Below, one piece after another: positions 53,701 to 61,785 of a DNA stretch of 64,000 bases. This DNA comes from Streptomyces roseirectus (lineage in GTDB: Bacteria > Actinomycetota > Actinomycetes > Streptomycetales > Streptomycetaceae): NCBI RefSeq assembly GCF_014489635.1, contig NZ_CP060828.1, positions 5,974,001-6,038,000 on the forward strand, in the 5' to 3' direction. The notes beneath the pieces were generated by a model. The model searched no databases. It saw only the letters and a program-made list of their open reading frames with translations, and was not told the DNA's origin. Made by a program: the position numbers and the translations under genes. Position 1 is the stretch's first letter, and every line of letters begins with the position of its first letter.

Positions 53701-55547
53701 TCCGACCCGGCGTAGTGCTCGAAGCCCTGGTCGAGCACGCTGACGAACCGCCCCTCGGCGTCGGCCTCCCGGATGCCGAGGACGTTGAGCGCGTGGGCCA
53801 GCGACGGGTCCTGGGCGAGTTCGTCGACGACGTACACCGTGGACTCGCGCAGACCGCCCTGGTCGGCGCGGCGGAACACCTTGCCGGGCACGGGGGGGAC
53901 CAGGCCGTGCTCCTCGGTGAGGACGATGTGGGCCCTGCGGGCCTCCTCGGCGAGCGAGGGACGGACCTCGATCATGTCCGCGAGGATGCGGACGGCGGCC
54001 TTCGACGCCTCGACGCTGCCGCTCTCGACCAGGGCCTCCAGCCACTCGCGGACGCCGGCCCGCTCGTGCCCGGCCGCGTTGAGGATGTGTTCGACCTTTC
54101 CGGAGCGCAGGGTGTCCACCTCGACGCTCGGGTGCAGCCAGTTCGAGGGGCGCCCGGGGCACTCGTGCCACATCCGCAGCCAACGGGACAGGCTCTTGAG
54201 GTCCTTCTCGGGGCGCGGGTGGACCTTCAGCTCGGCGGGGACGCGCAGGACGCCGTCCTGGTCGGGCAGCGACGGACGGTTGGCGGCGCGGGCCCAGATC
54301 TCGCGGGTCAGGAACTCGTCGGCCCAGCTGATCGACTCCTTCACACGGCCGGGCAGCAGCGGGAGGTAGGCACCCGGGTCCTCGGCGGGAGCCAGCGCGG
54401 GGAGCGAGTCGACGACCAACTCCGCCGCCACCCGGATCATCTCCTGGTTGAACGGGGAGGAGTCCAAAAGGTTCTGTCGATCCTCATTTGTCTTCCAGGC
54501 GCCGTTGAGGATGCCGCTCAGCGACATCTCGTACTTGGTGGGGAAGAAGGACCAGAACTTGCCGCGACCCCGTGCCCGCGAGCTGACGTACAGGCCGCTC
54601 TCCGGGTCCTTCTCCAGGGCGGGGACGGCCCAGGAGAGGTCCAGCGAGACTCGATCGTGCAACTCACCGGCGTCCGCGCGGGCCACCGGACCGGGTTCGT
54701 GGGGGGTGGTGAACACCCGCCACCGGTCGGTGGAGGCGGCCTTGCCGGTCCGCTCCTCGACCACGGTGTGCAGGTCGCCGGCCTGCCGGGCGGTGAGCAC
54801 CCGACGCGCCAGGGGCCGGGGCCGGCGATCCTCCAGCACCACCTTCGCGACGTGCGGCGAGAAGAGCTGGAAGCCGACCGGGAACTCCTCACGCGGCTCG
54901 CCGTGGTCCTTGGCCCGACCGCCGTGCATGTCCTTGCCCAGCCGGTCGTCGGCCTTCGGGAGCAGGGGGAGGCGGACGACGGTCGTCGCCCAGGTCAGCA
55001 GCTCGTTCAGGACCGGGTCGGTGGCGCGCTCCGCCTGCGCGTCGAGGGGCCGGGCCATCCGCAGGACGGGAGCGTCGAAGCGCTCGCCGTACCGTTCCAT
55101 GACGCCCGGCACGGCCCTGATCTGCTCGTACGACCAGGCGCGGTCGAATCCGAAATTCCCGGAGCGGCTGAAGAACTGCGGAGTGTCGGTCACCACGAGA
55201 ACGGATTTCACCCCGACCCCGAAACGCCCGATCTGGCCACCGCGCTTTTTCGACATGCTCATCCGGAGGATGGTCTCCGCGCCTTCCGGAGTCACCTCGG
55301 TTCCCTCGTTCGCGCAGTACAGATGGTTTTCCGTGAGGACGACCTGAACTCGCCCCCCGGGCTCGCCGGCGATTTCGTCGGCCGCGTTCTGCACCAATTC
55401 GAAAAGCTGACGGTCGCCGTATCCACCCTGTGTGATACGGCGTTCCCCGTTCGCGTGCTCGGCCACGAGACCGGGGTCCACGGCATAGGTCGCGAGAACG
55501 CGGGACGATTGTTCGAGAACTGTCTGGATTACCGGTGAGGAGGACAC
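50790..55547 (-). CDS. sacsin/HSP90-like ATPase fused to a superfamily II helicase
   Basis: 1585 aa from GTG 55547, behind GGAG/GGAAG. N-terminal Bergerat ATPase: N-box LFELVQNAADEI (~49-59), G1 NEGTEVTPEGAE and G2 IGRFGVGVKSVL (~106-117), the sacsin type. A ~1000-residue middle region has no motif I recognise. The C-terminal ~400 residues are a DEAH-type helicase: LPTGAGKTRVTAEAVIRW (Walker A at ~1214-1221), VIVDEAHF, LTATPF, and QMIGRGLRGP. Leads the operon. The fusion of chaperone-type ATPase and helicase suggests conformational control of DNA remodelling. Confidence 0.88.
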   Translation of the reverse strand: MSSSPVIQTVLEQSSRVLATYAVDPGLVAEHANGERRITQGGYGDRQLFELVQNAADEIAGEPGGRVQVVLTENHLYCANEGTEVTPEGAETILRMSMSKKRGGQIGRFGVGVKSVLVVTDTPQFFSRSGNFGFDRAWSYEQIRAVPGVMERYGERFDAPVLRMARPLDAQAERATDPVLNELLTWATTVVRLPLLPKADDRLGKDMHGGRAKDHGEPREEFPVGFQLFSPHVAKVVLEDRRPRPLARRVLTARQAGDLHTVVEERTGKAASTDRWRVFTTPHEPGPVARADAGELHDRVSLDLSWAVPALEKDPESGLYVSSRARGRGKFWSFFPTKYEMSLSGILNGAWKTNEDRQNLLDSSPFNQEMIRVAAELVVDSLPALAPAEDPGAYLPLLPGRVKESISWADEFLTREIWARAANRPSLPDQDGVLRVPAELKVHPRPEKDLKSLSRWLRMWHECPGRPSNWLHPSVEVDTLRSGKVEHILNAAGHERAGVREWLEALVESGSVEASKAAVRILADMIEVRPSLAEEARRAHIVLTEEHGLVPPVPGKVFRRADQGGLRESTVYVVDELAQDPSLAHALNVLGIREADAEGRFVSVLDQGFEHYAGSDWERFWELFRQAGVRHLAHKVLERVPDPRSTLRVRTAAGQFRPIEDCMLPGTVVTAERDPSVAVDMGFHSDDAPFFAQVGLRERPVGGVRPEVGEQWFEEYREAVHAAYLRNLAPSAPRPSLSRTKFEGAAIGGPLHLFRALSEESRAAFLKALPDDAVVDNWTLQVGAQAGTRKAVISPIRWLLKQYGTVSTSQGIKPLTEAVGPQLAGYRDVLPVADLSPEKARKLRLPTTVDEVPADRWVTLLDEVSRSEDDTFVGATYVMLTRFGADFPEDSLTRCRIGDAWGTRPDGEITVAVGTAEYRALRAEQLPALLVPTTDDAELMVEKWGMLRYSDVISKETREVPEGEPVPLVELYPALRQRLNGANRNSLVQRCGELEEVTRTPNGTHASPLKSVRQDNTVKVRVPLAPEPMLRLIDAELGLGLGAAGCKAVLEQQERMERDSSMRAARKAVRDTEDVVDKIELLIGADALRSGLPEGLMEAELRATDGTEPTGRRIAQMAFNAHGDGVLQQHARDIQARFPDAPVGYTGSAAAVAFVSDLRLPAAFAGSRTPAPPSSETVAGPRDFPSLHTYQEDLVRNISTMLDRLAPQRGMLSLPTGAGKTRVTAEAVIRWVKRVGDLKGPLLWIAQTEELCEQAVQSWKFVWSKVGAERPLTISRLWSGNEVGNVVDHPHLVVATDAKLERCLGTDQYAWLRQAALVIVDEAHFAISKRYTQILGELGLTQYETGRHLLGLTATPFRNRNEDETRRLVTRFGDRRLDEGVFPSGDPYRDLQEWGMLAQVEHRTLEGGRIELTQDEKTYADRMAMLSRAAEQRLADDHERSRRIVDSVAELPDDWPTLLFATSVDNAKYLAAMLNDRGVPSAAVDSTTSAQDRRTRIENFRSGRTRVLTNYGVLTQGFDAPATRAVVVARPVYSTNVYQQMIGRGLRGPKNGGKESCLILNVSDNIANFDTQLAFTQFEHLWSRT

Positions 55548-55718
55548 TGCTTCCGCACTCCCGTGAGTGTCGAGGTCCGAGCGAAGGGTCGGGCAACGGG
55601 CCGGCCGCCGACTTTTTCGTGCATTCTGCAGCAGTCGGCCCGTGCTCGTTCGCTTTATGAGGTTTTGTACGTGCGTGCCGGTGGGCGTGTGGTAGTGTGC
55701 CGCTGACCTGCGAGGATG

Positions 55719-55907
55719 TCAGGGCGAGGGCGGCTCCTCGTCCGGCAGGTCGAGGTCCGGCTTCTCGACCACCTCGGGGAAGCGCTCGAGGATGTCGAAC
55801 AATTCGGCCTTCGTCTTCGCCGTCTGGACACTGAGCATGAAGGCGCTCTTGTCCCGGCCCGAGAGTTCGATGAATCCGGAGAGGTTCTCGAAGTCGTTCT
55901 CATCCAT
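55719..55907 (-). CDS. small acidic protein at the head of the helicase operon
   Basis: 62 aa from ATG 55907. Strongly acidic, mostly helical (FENLSGFIELSGRDKSAFM, KAELFDILERFPEVVEKPD), no cysteine, no membrane segment. Upstream G-rich sequence gives only a weak ribosome site. 171 bp before the giant ATPase gene on the same strand. Function unknown; could be a regulator or a small subunit. No TTA codon seen. Confidence 0.6.
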   Translation of the reverse strand: MDENDFENLSGFIELSGRDKSAFMLSVQTAKTKAELFDILERFPEVVEKPDLDLPDEEPPSP

Positions 55908-56444
55908 GGAAGTAACCCGCCCCTGTCATGTCGACGTAGTGATACAGGGGTGCACCGGGCGCACGCCCCCAACATGGATAGCTGTTCTCGGAACCGAGAT
56001 CTTCTACCCCTGAAAAACCGTAGCGGGTCTCGGACCCGTGTCGCCAGTCCCTTTGGGAAACGTGGCGCCGTAAAGCGCTGATGTCGGATGTCGTGTGGAC
56101 GGCCTGCCTCCCCGTGGATGATTTTGGACGCACTTCTCCCAAGGCCGCCCGTTTTCCTCGATTTCGAGTTCCACGAGCGGGGCAGAAGTCCCGCCACGCT
56201 GAATTGAACGGCAACCGGCCGCAGGCGTCAACCTGAACTGCTGTTCGTGTTTACGAGTTCGCCGAACAAGATGGACTTACGGGTGTGAAATGTAGATATT
56301 CGGACAAGTTGGGTACCCGACTGAAGCGGCTCGACCGGTCGGCTCGATCAACTGTTGGTTGACGTGATCTCTCGTGTCAAATTAAGCTCGTGGTCTTGAC
56401 AGCACACGGCCCGCACGGGAGCCGGAGGGGAGAGCAGGTGGCGC
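55908..56444. promoter_or_regulatory. 537-bp divergent control region of the island
   Basis: A+T-richer in its right third. Features: TCAAC-N5-GTTGA (56348-56362), a palindrome CGACCGGTCG around 56330, TTGACG (56359-56364) and a consensus TTGACA (56396-56401) -35 element. These could form the operator and promoter for the HTH-ATPase gene, whose own HTH domain may bind here. No gene found in the rest. Confidence 0.5.
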
Positions 56445-58586
56445 GTGGAGACAGGTGAGGAGTTCGGACCGTGGCTGGCCCGTCAGCTCAAGCTCACGGG
56501 GAAGACCCAGGCCGAACTGGCCGATGAACTCGAACTGACCCGGGCCGCCGTCTCCGCGTGGATCACCGGGAGGTCGACCCCCCGCCCGGCCGTGATGGAG
56601 AAGATCGCCAGGGCGCTCAACACGGACGTCGGCACGGTGCACACCCGCACCACCGACACCCAGGCCGGCCTCCCGATCACCTGGTACCACCGTCCCGGAT
56701 ACGACGACGGCGGCCGGGACCTCGGCAACGCCGCGGCCTTCGCCTTCGACGCCGACGTACAGGTCCTCGCCCGCGAGACCTGCCAGAACAGCCTCGACGA
56801 GCGCCGCAAGGAGACCGGCCGTCCCGTCAGGGTCCGCTACACCCTGCACGAGCTGACGGGGAAGTTCCTCGACGACTTCCGCGACGCGATCCTCTGGAAC
56901 GACCTCTTCCCGCACTACGCCGCCGTCTCGGAGACCGCCGCGCACCAGAAGGTCGGCCGGGTCGTCGACGCCGGGGTGCGCGACATGTACGAGAAGGGTC
57001 GACTGATCCTGCTGCGTGTCGACGACTACAACGCGTCCGGACTCACCGGCGACGACTACGCGGACGGCAAGTTCGCCGCCGTCGTCAGGCGCCAGCTGGA
57101 GAGCCTGAAGTCCGGTCCCGGCGCGGGGGGTTCGTACGGCCTCGGCAAGGCGACCCTGTGGGCCACCAGCGCGCTCGGTCTCGTCCTCATCAACTCCACC
57201 CTCTCCGAGCCGCACGAGGGACGTACCGAGCGGCGGGTCATCGGCCGACTCGAACTGCCCTGGCGGGAGGTCGACGGCAGGACGTACGCGGGCCCCGCCT
57301 GGTTCGGGCGCCCCGACCCCGACACCCGCAACGCCGAGGTCGCCCGTTCCTGGTGGGCGGACGAGAAGACCGTGGAGCGTCTGCACCTCACCAGGGAGAG
57401 CGACGAACCGGGCACCTCGTTCCTCGTCGTCGGCGCGCAGGACATGGCCGGACTCCATGAGGACGACGAGAAGGACGCGGACGCCGGGGACGAGGACACC
57501 CGCGACATCGGCAGGATGCACCGCCGGCTGGTCGAGGCGTTGGGACGCGACTTCTGGGCCGCGATGACCGGCGGGGGCGGCAGACTCCCCCTCCTGGAGG
57601 TCTTCGTCCGCGCGATGCGCAACGGCGAGGTCGTCGAGGAGGAGCGGCAGATCGATCCGTCCGTCGAACAACCCTCCCGGACCCGTGCCCTGCGCGCCTA
57701 CTACGAGGGAACCACCGTGGACCGGTTCACCGAGGCCGGTCAGGTGGTGGCCCGGAGAGTACCCCTCAGTCTCCCGCTGTCCGGGGGTGGCAGGGGAAGC
57801 CACGGGACGCACCAGGCGGTTCTGCTGGTCACCGACTCCGCCACCGACGCCGAGCAGAAGAAGAACGGGCGGCCGAACCAGGTGCACTCGCTCCGAGGCA
57901 ACCGTATGACCGTCAAGAGGGCGACGGTCCCGAACCTTCCGCTCGGGACCAACCCCTTCCAGGCCGTTGTCCTCGTGGGCGAGGCCGTCGAGGAGTCGAC
58001 CCCCTTCGCCCGGGACGCCGAGGACTTCCTGCGCGCGGCCGAACCCCCCGAGCACGACAACTGGAAGCAGACGGAGGAGCTGACCCTGCGCTGGTCGCCC
58101 TCCGCGTACCGACGGATCAACGCGCTGACCACCGAGGTCAACAACGCGGTCAGGGAACTGGTCGCACGACCGAGGCGCGGCGCCACCGAGGGCGGCGAAG
58201 CCCTCCGCAGCGCGTTGACCGTGAAGAAGAAGCCGAAGGCCAAGGTCCCGACCGGTCCGGTGGTGCCGGAGCTGGACGGTCTCGAAGCGTCGATCGGCGA
58301 CGCGGGGGAGTGGCGGATCACCGCGGAGGTGAAGATCCCGCGCGGCGACGAGATCGTCCCGATGGTGCCGGTCGCCCAACTCGACGTGCGCTCCGGCGGC
58401 CGTCCCAGGCTGGACTGGGCCGAGCTCGTGGCGGTCGAGGGCTGCGAGGTGGAGAACGGGACCCTGCGGTTCCCGCCCGGCACACGGCGCGCCAGGTTCC
58501 AGGGCTCCACCGACGTCACCAGCCACCCGGTCAAGGCCACGTACTCCCGCCTCGTCGTCGAACTGCGCACCGGAAAGGGGGAGTGA
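56445..58586 (+). CDS. XRE helix-turn-helix fused to a GHKL-type ATPase
   Basis: 713 aa from GTG 56445, behind GGAGGGGAGAG. Residues ~14-60 form a Cro/CI HTH (KTQAELADELELTRAAVSAW). A GHKL ATPase follows: N-box LARETCQNSLDER (~108-120), G1 RVDDYNASGL (~191-200) and G2 GPGAGGSYGLGKATLWA (~224-240). The rest is beta-rich and unassigned. GHKL ATPases of this kind occur in restriction-type loci beside methyltransferases and Vsr. The HTH suggests autoregulation. First gene of a three-gene plus-strand operon. Confidence 0.85.
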   Translation: METGEEFGPWLARQLKLTGKTQAELADELELTRAAVSAWITGRSTPRPAVMEKIARALNTDVGTVHTRTTDTQAGLPITWYHRPGYDDGGRDLGNAAAFAFDADVQVLARETCQNSLDERRKETGRPVRVRYTLHELTGKFLDDFRDAILWNDLFPHYAAVSETAAHQKVGRVVDAGVRDMYEKGRLILLRVDDYNASGLTGDDYADGKFAAVVRRQLESLKSGPGAGGSYGLGKATLWATSALGLVLINSTLSEPHEGRTERRVIGRLELPWREVDGRTYAGPAWFGRPDPDTRNAEVARSWWADEKTVERLHLTRESDEPGTSFLVVGAQDMAGLHEDDEKDADAGDEDTRDIGRMHRRLVEALGRDFWAAMTGGGGRLPLLEVFVRAMRNGEVVEEERQIDPSVEQPSRTRALRAYYEGTTVDRFTEAGQVVARRVPLSLPLSGGGRGSHGTHQAVLLVTDSATDAEQKKNGRPNQVHSLRGNRMTVKRATVPNLPLGTNPFQAVVLVGEAVEESTPFARDAEDFLRAAEPPEHDNWKQTEELTLRWSPSAYRRINALTTEVNNAVRELVARPRRGATEGGEALRSALTVKKKPKAKVPTGPVVPELDGLEASIGDAGEWRITAEVKIPRGDEIVPMVPVAQLDVRSGGRPRLDWAELVAVEGCEVENGTLRFPPGTRRARFQGSTDVTSHPVKATYSRLVVELRTGKGE

Positions 58587-58589
58587 CGG

Positions 58590-59585
58590 GTGAAGATCTA
58601 TCCGTACAAGCGGCTCAACCGGCCGGTCGCGCTCAGGGTGACCTCGGTCTCCCTCAAGCTCCCCGACGGCTCCTGGGACAAGCTGGAGACCACCGCCTAC
58701 TCGACCCAGCAGCAGACCGTCGCGCTCGGCGTCGCGGGCCACTCCGACTGGGTGAGCGCCCGGATCGGCCTCTCCGTGACACTGCCGCCCGGGGCGAACG
58801 CGCCGGACGCGGCCTGGTCCGACCTGCGGGTCCTCGCCGTGCTGACCGACGGCGAGACCAACCTCCGTACGTCTTCGGACCTCACGCGTGACACGGACGA
58901 CGGCCACGACTGGTCGGGTTCCGTCGACGTGCACAGGGACGACCACCTGGGAAGGGTCTCCCTCGCCGCGTACGCCGTGGGGACGGTGGACGAGGTGCCG
59001 GGGAGATCGGTCGCCGAGACCGACCGGAGCTGGATCGTGGACACGGTGTCCGACGATCCGGTCCAGGAACTCCGACTGGAGGTCCGCCGGGCGTCGTTCA
59101 GGAACAGCGCGCGGGAATGGCTGCGGTCGTACGCCGACGCGCCCTGGATCGTCGACGTCTCCGCCAGGGTTCCCACGGTGTTCGTGAACACTGACGTGGA
59201 GGGGATCGCGGGGTTGTTGGACTGCGAGGGCTCGGGTGTCGACAGCAAGGTGCGCGACCTTCTGGTCGCACAGATGTCCACGGACGCCTGGACGGCGGTG
59301 TTCCAGGGCGCCATCGGGGACCTGGAGGTGGAACCCGGTACAGGCCCGGTCTTCCCGACCGACTGGCGGGGCGAGGTGCTGAGGGAGATGCTTCCGGACA
59401 TCGTCCCCGGTGTGCATGTCGAGGAGGCGCTGCGCCAGGTGCACCGCCGTCGTACGGGTGACTCGGGCTGGGTGGAGCTCCAGACGCGTGTCCACTACGC
59501 GGCGGTCCGCCGCGCCGACGCCACCAAGGCGCTCGTCCATGTGGTTCGTGGGCTGGAGCAGATGAACCGGGAGAGCGAGACGTGA
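58590..59585 (+). CDS. unknown beta-rich protein of the island
   Basis: 331 aa from GTG 58590, 3 bp after the previous stop. No signal peptide or membrane segment. Pattern KIYPYKRLNRPVALRVTSV at the start, then alternating beta segments and a helical C-terminus (VHYAAVRRADATKALVHVV). I recognise no family and find no catalytic motif. Its tight coupling to the GHKL gene implies joint function. Confidence 0.75.
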   Translation: MKIYPYKRLNRPVALRVTSVSLKLPDGSWDKLETTAYSTQQQTVALGVAGHSDWVSARIGLSVTLPPGANAPDAAWSDLRVLAVLTDGETNLRTSSDLTRDTDDGHDWSGSVDVHRDDHLGRVSLAAYAVGTVDEVPGRSVAETDRSWIVDTVSDDPVQELRLEVRRASFRNSAREWLRSYADAPWIVDVSARVPTVFVNTDVEGIAGLLDCEGSGVDSKVRDLLVAQMSTDAWTAVFQGAIGDLEVEPGTGPVFPTDWRGEVLREMLPDIVPGVHVEEALRQVHRRRTGDSGWVELQTRVHYAAVRRADATKALVHVVRGLEQMNRESET

Positions 59586-60433
59586 TCGACAAACCGAGCC
59601 ATGTTCCTGAGTACTTGGCGCTGCTCGCCGCCTCGGACGCCGATCAGTTCCTCACCGAGGGCCTGCTCAAGGGTGAGGAGGTGCACGCCGGCATCGATCT
59701 GGCCAAGGTCGTCGAGTCGTTTCCGACACGTGAGGCCAGGCGATCGGCCGAGCCGATCCGGAGCCTGGTCGAGGACGCCATGTACGCGTTCGCGGAGGAC
59801 CGCCCCAAGGCCGACGCGTGGCTCGCGCCACGGCTCCACGCGACCCTGCGTCTGACGCGGAGGGAGGCGGCGGAGAAGCGTCTGTGGAACCACCTGGCTC
59901 TGGCCGTGGCTCCCGACTACGTCGTCTGGAGGCATCTGGGGAAGGAGCGCGTCAGCGCGGAGCGCTTCCGAGGAGCCGCGGACCGTCAGTGCTTCTCCCG
60001 TCTGTGGTGGGCGGCCGAGCTGTTCCGGAACGGGTCGGACTACGAACCGGTCGAGGCGGCCTGCGGCAGCCAGGACCTCATCCACAACACTCTCCGGCTG
60101 GATCTGATCGACCACCGTCCCACGGCCCAGGCTCTGGTCCGACTTCTGAGGAGCGGGCTGGGCGGGCGAGAGGTCAACGCCCTCTGGACCGCGATCAACA
60201 CGGCCGGAGCCACCCTGATCCACGACGCCCTCGCACCGGACGAACCCCGAGACCCCACCCCCCTGCGGAACTGGATCGCGGCGGCCGAATCGGCACCACC
60301 GGTCGACCGGTACAACCTCCCCGAAGGACCCGACGAGGAACCGGTCCCGGAGGACTCGGTGGAAGCGCTCGTCAAGCACTTCACCGAGCTGTTCGAGACC
60401 GCGCCGGTCAGAGGGAGGAAGACCGAGGAGTGA
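59582..60433 (+). CDS. unknown helical protein (possibly DUF6339-like)
   Basis: 283 aa from GTG 59582, overlapping the previous stop (GTGA). Mostly helical, with a Trp/Arg-rich block (AWLAPRLHATLRLTRREAAE; LAVAPDYVVWRHLG; FSRLWWAAELFRNG). The pattern recalls DUF6339 proteins of defence loci from memory; unverified. The stop codon lies within the bidirectional terminator stem. Confidence 0.72.
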   Translation: MIDKPSHVPEYLALLAASDADQFLTEGLLKGEEVHAGIDLAKVVESFPTREARRSAEPIRSLVEDAMYAFAEDRPKADAWLAPRLHATLRLTRREAAEKRLWNHLALAVAPDYVVWRHLGKERVSAERFRGAADRQCFSRLWWAAELFRNGSDYEPVEAACGSQDLIHNTLRLDLIDHRPTAQALVRLLRSGLGGREVNALWTAINTAGATLIHDALAPDEPRDPTPLRNWIAAAESAPPVDRYNLPEGPDEEPVPEDSVEALVKHFTELFETAPVRGRKTEE

Positions 60434-60457
60434 CCCGGGGGCCCCGGGTCACTCCTC
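60425..60457. terminator. 16-bp inverted repeat shared by two converging operons
   Basis: GAGGAGTGACCCGGGG and CCCCGGGTCACTCCTC flank a single G. The stop codons of both genes lie at the same positions in the stem (TGA 60431-60433 and, on the other strand, 60449-60451), so both operons end here. Confidence 0.85.
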
Positions 60458-61774
60458 CCCGTCCGCCTTCTTCGCGCGCTTCGGTGCCTGGTCGTCGGAC
60501 TTCGGGCACCTGGCCGTGCAGGCGTCACCGGCGCCGCAGCCCTCTTCACGCAGCTTGGTCCGCTGGTCGTCCGTGGCCCGGGGCCACGGCTTCCGCAACT
60601 CCTCCGGGTCCGGCCGGGGCAGCCCGAGCGCCGCGCTCAGCAGGTGCGCCCCGAACAGCGGCGGTACCGCGTTGCCCACCTGCTGGGCCTGCGCCGTACC
60701 GGTCCACGGGTAGTCCGGCGGGAAGCTCTGGAGCATCCCCGCCTCGTTCATGCTGAACCGGGAACCCTCGTGGACGACGTTCTCGTCCAGGTGCTCGAAG
60801 ACCACGAAGCGAGAGATGCGTCCGGTGACGGTGGCCGCGGGTTGCCGGTCGGTGCGGACCCCGCGCCGGCCCGGGTTCCCCGAGCTGCCGTAGTTCGAGC
60901 GGACCAGGAAGCGCCTCTCCCGACCCGGATGCGAACCCACCGGTTCCCCGACGGCGTCCCACATCGACCTCCACTGCGGCAGCGACCGGTCGTCCTCCTC
61001 CTGGGGCCGCTCGTCGAGGGTCGGCTGATGGCCCTCCCCGGCGCTCCGGGCGTTCGCCCGGTTCCATTCCTTCGCCTCGTAGGGGCGATGGGTCGGCGCG
61101 GGGAGCGCGGGGCGACCGAGTCCCTTGCGCCGGGCGATCAGCACCGCGCGCGACCGGGTCTGCGGCACCCCGTAGGTCTCGGTGTCGAGGACGTCGACGA
61201 CGGCCTCGTACCGGGTGCCGTCGGGAAGGCCGATCTCCTCCAGCACCTTGGCGTAGTGGAGCCACAGCGCCTCGACCTCGCGGACCTGCTCCAGCACGAT
61301 GACGTCGTAGGGGCGGTTCTCCCGGCTCGTGCTCCTGGTCGCACGGATCGCGTATCGGAGGGGTTCGAGCACCATCCCGGTGCGCGGATCGGTGAGGGAC
61401 TTCAGGTCCTCGTCGATCTTCTCGTCAGGGTCGCCCGCCATCAGGCGTTCGATGTACTCCTTGACCTCGTCGAGCGCCTTGCGACCGGCGCCCTTTCCCG
61501 CCACCGAGTACGTCTGGCACGGTGGGCCGCCGGCGAGCACGTTGATCTCCGGCGGCAACGCCTCGAAGCGGTCCCTGCGTACCGCGCTGACATCGGCGTG
61601 CCAGGTGTCCAACCCGGCCGCGTACCGCGTCAGACACGTGCTCCGGTCCCACTCGATGCCGAGACTCGGGATCTGGAGCGCGTGTCCGCCGACGTCCAGT
61701 CCTCCGGGACCCGCGAAGAGGTCCAGGACAAAGGGTTTGTCGAGGATGGACTGGTGGGGCGCCGTGCTGGTCAT
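60449..61774 (-). CDS. DNA (cytosine-5) methyltransferase
   Basis: 441 aa from ATG 61774. Motif I LDLFAGPGGLDVGG, motif IV AGGPPCQTYS with catalytic Cys86, motif VIII PQTRSRAVLI, a target-recognition region at ~260-340 and motif X QQVGNAVPP. Motif VI is EQV (residues 162-164) instead of the usual ENV; the Glu is kept. A cysteine cluster (GCGAGDACTARC) is attached at the C-terminus. Probably methylates C in host DNA to mark self. Last gene of the vsr operon, 11 bp after the previous gene. Confidence 0.88.
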   Translation of the reverse strand: MTSTAPHQSILDKPFVLDLFAGPGGLDVGGHALQIPSLGIEWDRSTCLTRYAAGLDTWHADVSAVRRDRFEALPPEINVLAGGPPCQTYSVAGKGAGRKALDEVKEYIERLMAGDPDEKIDEDLKSLTDPRTGMVLEPLRYAIRATRSTSRENRPYDVIVLEQVREVEALWLHYAKVLEEIGLPDGTRYEAVVDVLDTETYGVPQTRSRAVLIARRKGLGRPALPAPTHRPYEAKEWNRANARSAGEGHQPTLDERPQEEDDRSLPQWRSMWDAVGEPVGSHPGRERRFLVRSNYGSSGNPGRRGVRTDRQPAATVTGRISRFVVFEHLDENVVHEGSRFSMNEAGMLQSFPPDYPWTGTAQAQQVGNAVPPLFGAHLLSAALGLPRPDPEELRKPWPRATDDQRTKLREEGCGAGDACTARCPKSDDQAPKRAKKADGEE

Positions 61775-61785
61775 GTGGCGGAAGT

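Noticed and set aside
53292..55538. 748-residue open frame opposite the sacsin-helicase gene
   Set aside because: Shadow; no domain and no ribosome site.
56382..59540. 1052-residue open frame opposite the HTH-GHKL operon
   Set aside because: Antisense shadow; plus-strand genes have ribosome sites, HTH and ATPase motifs.
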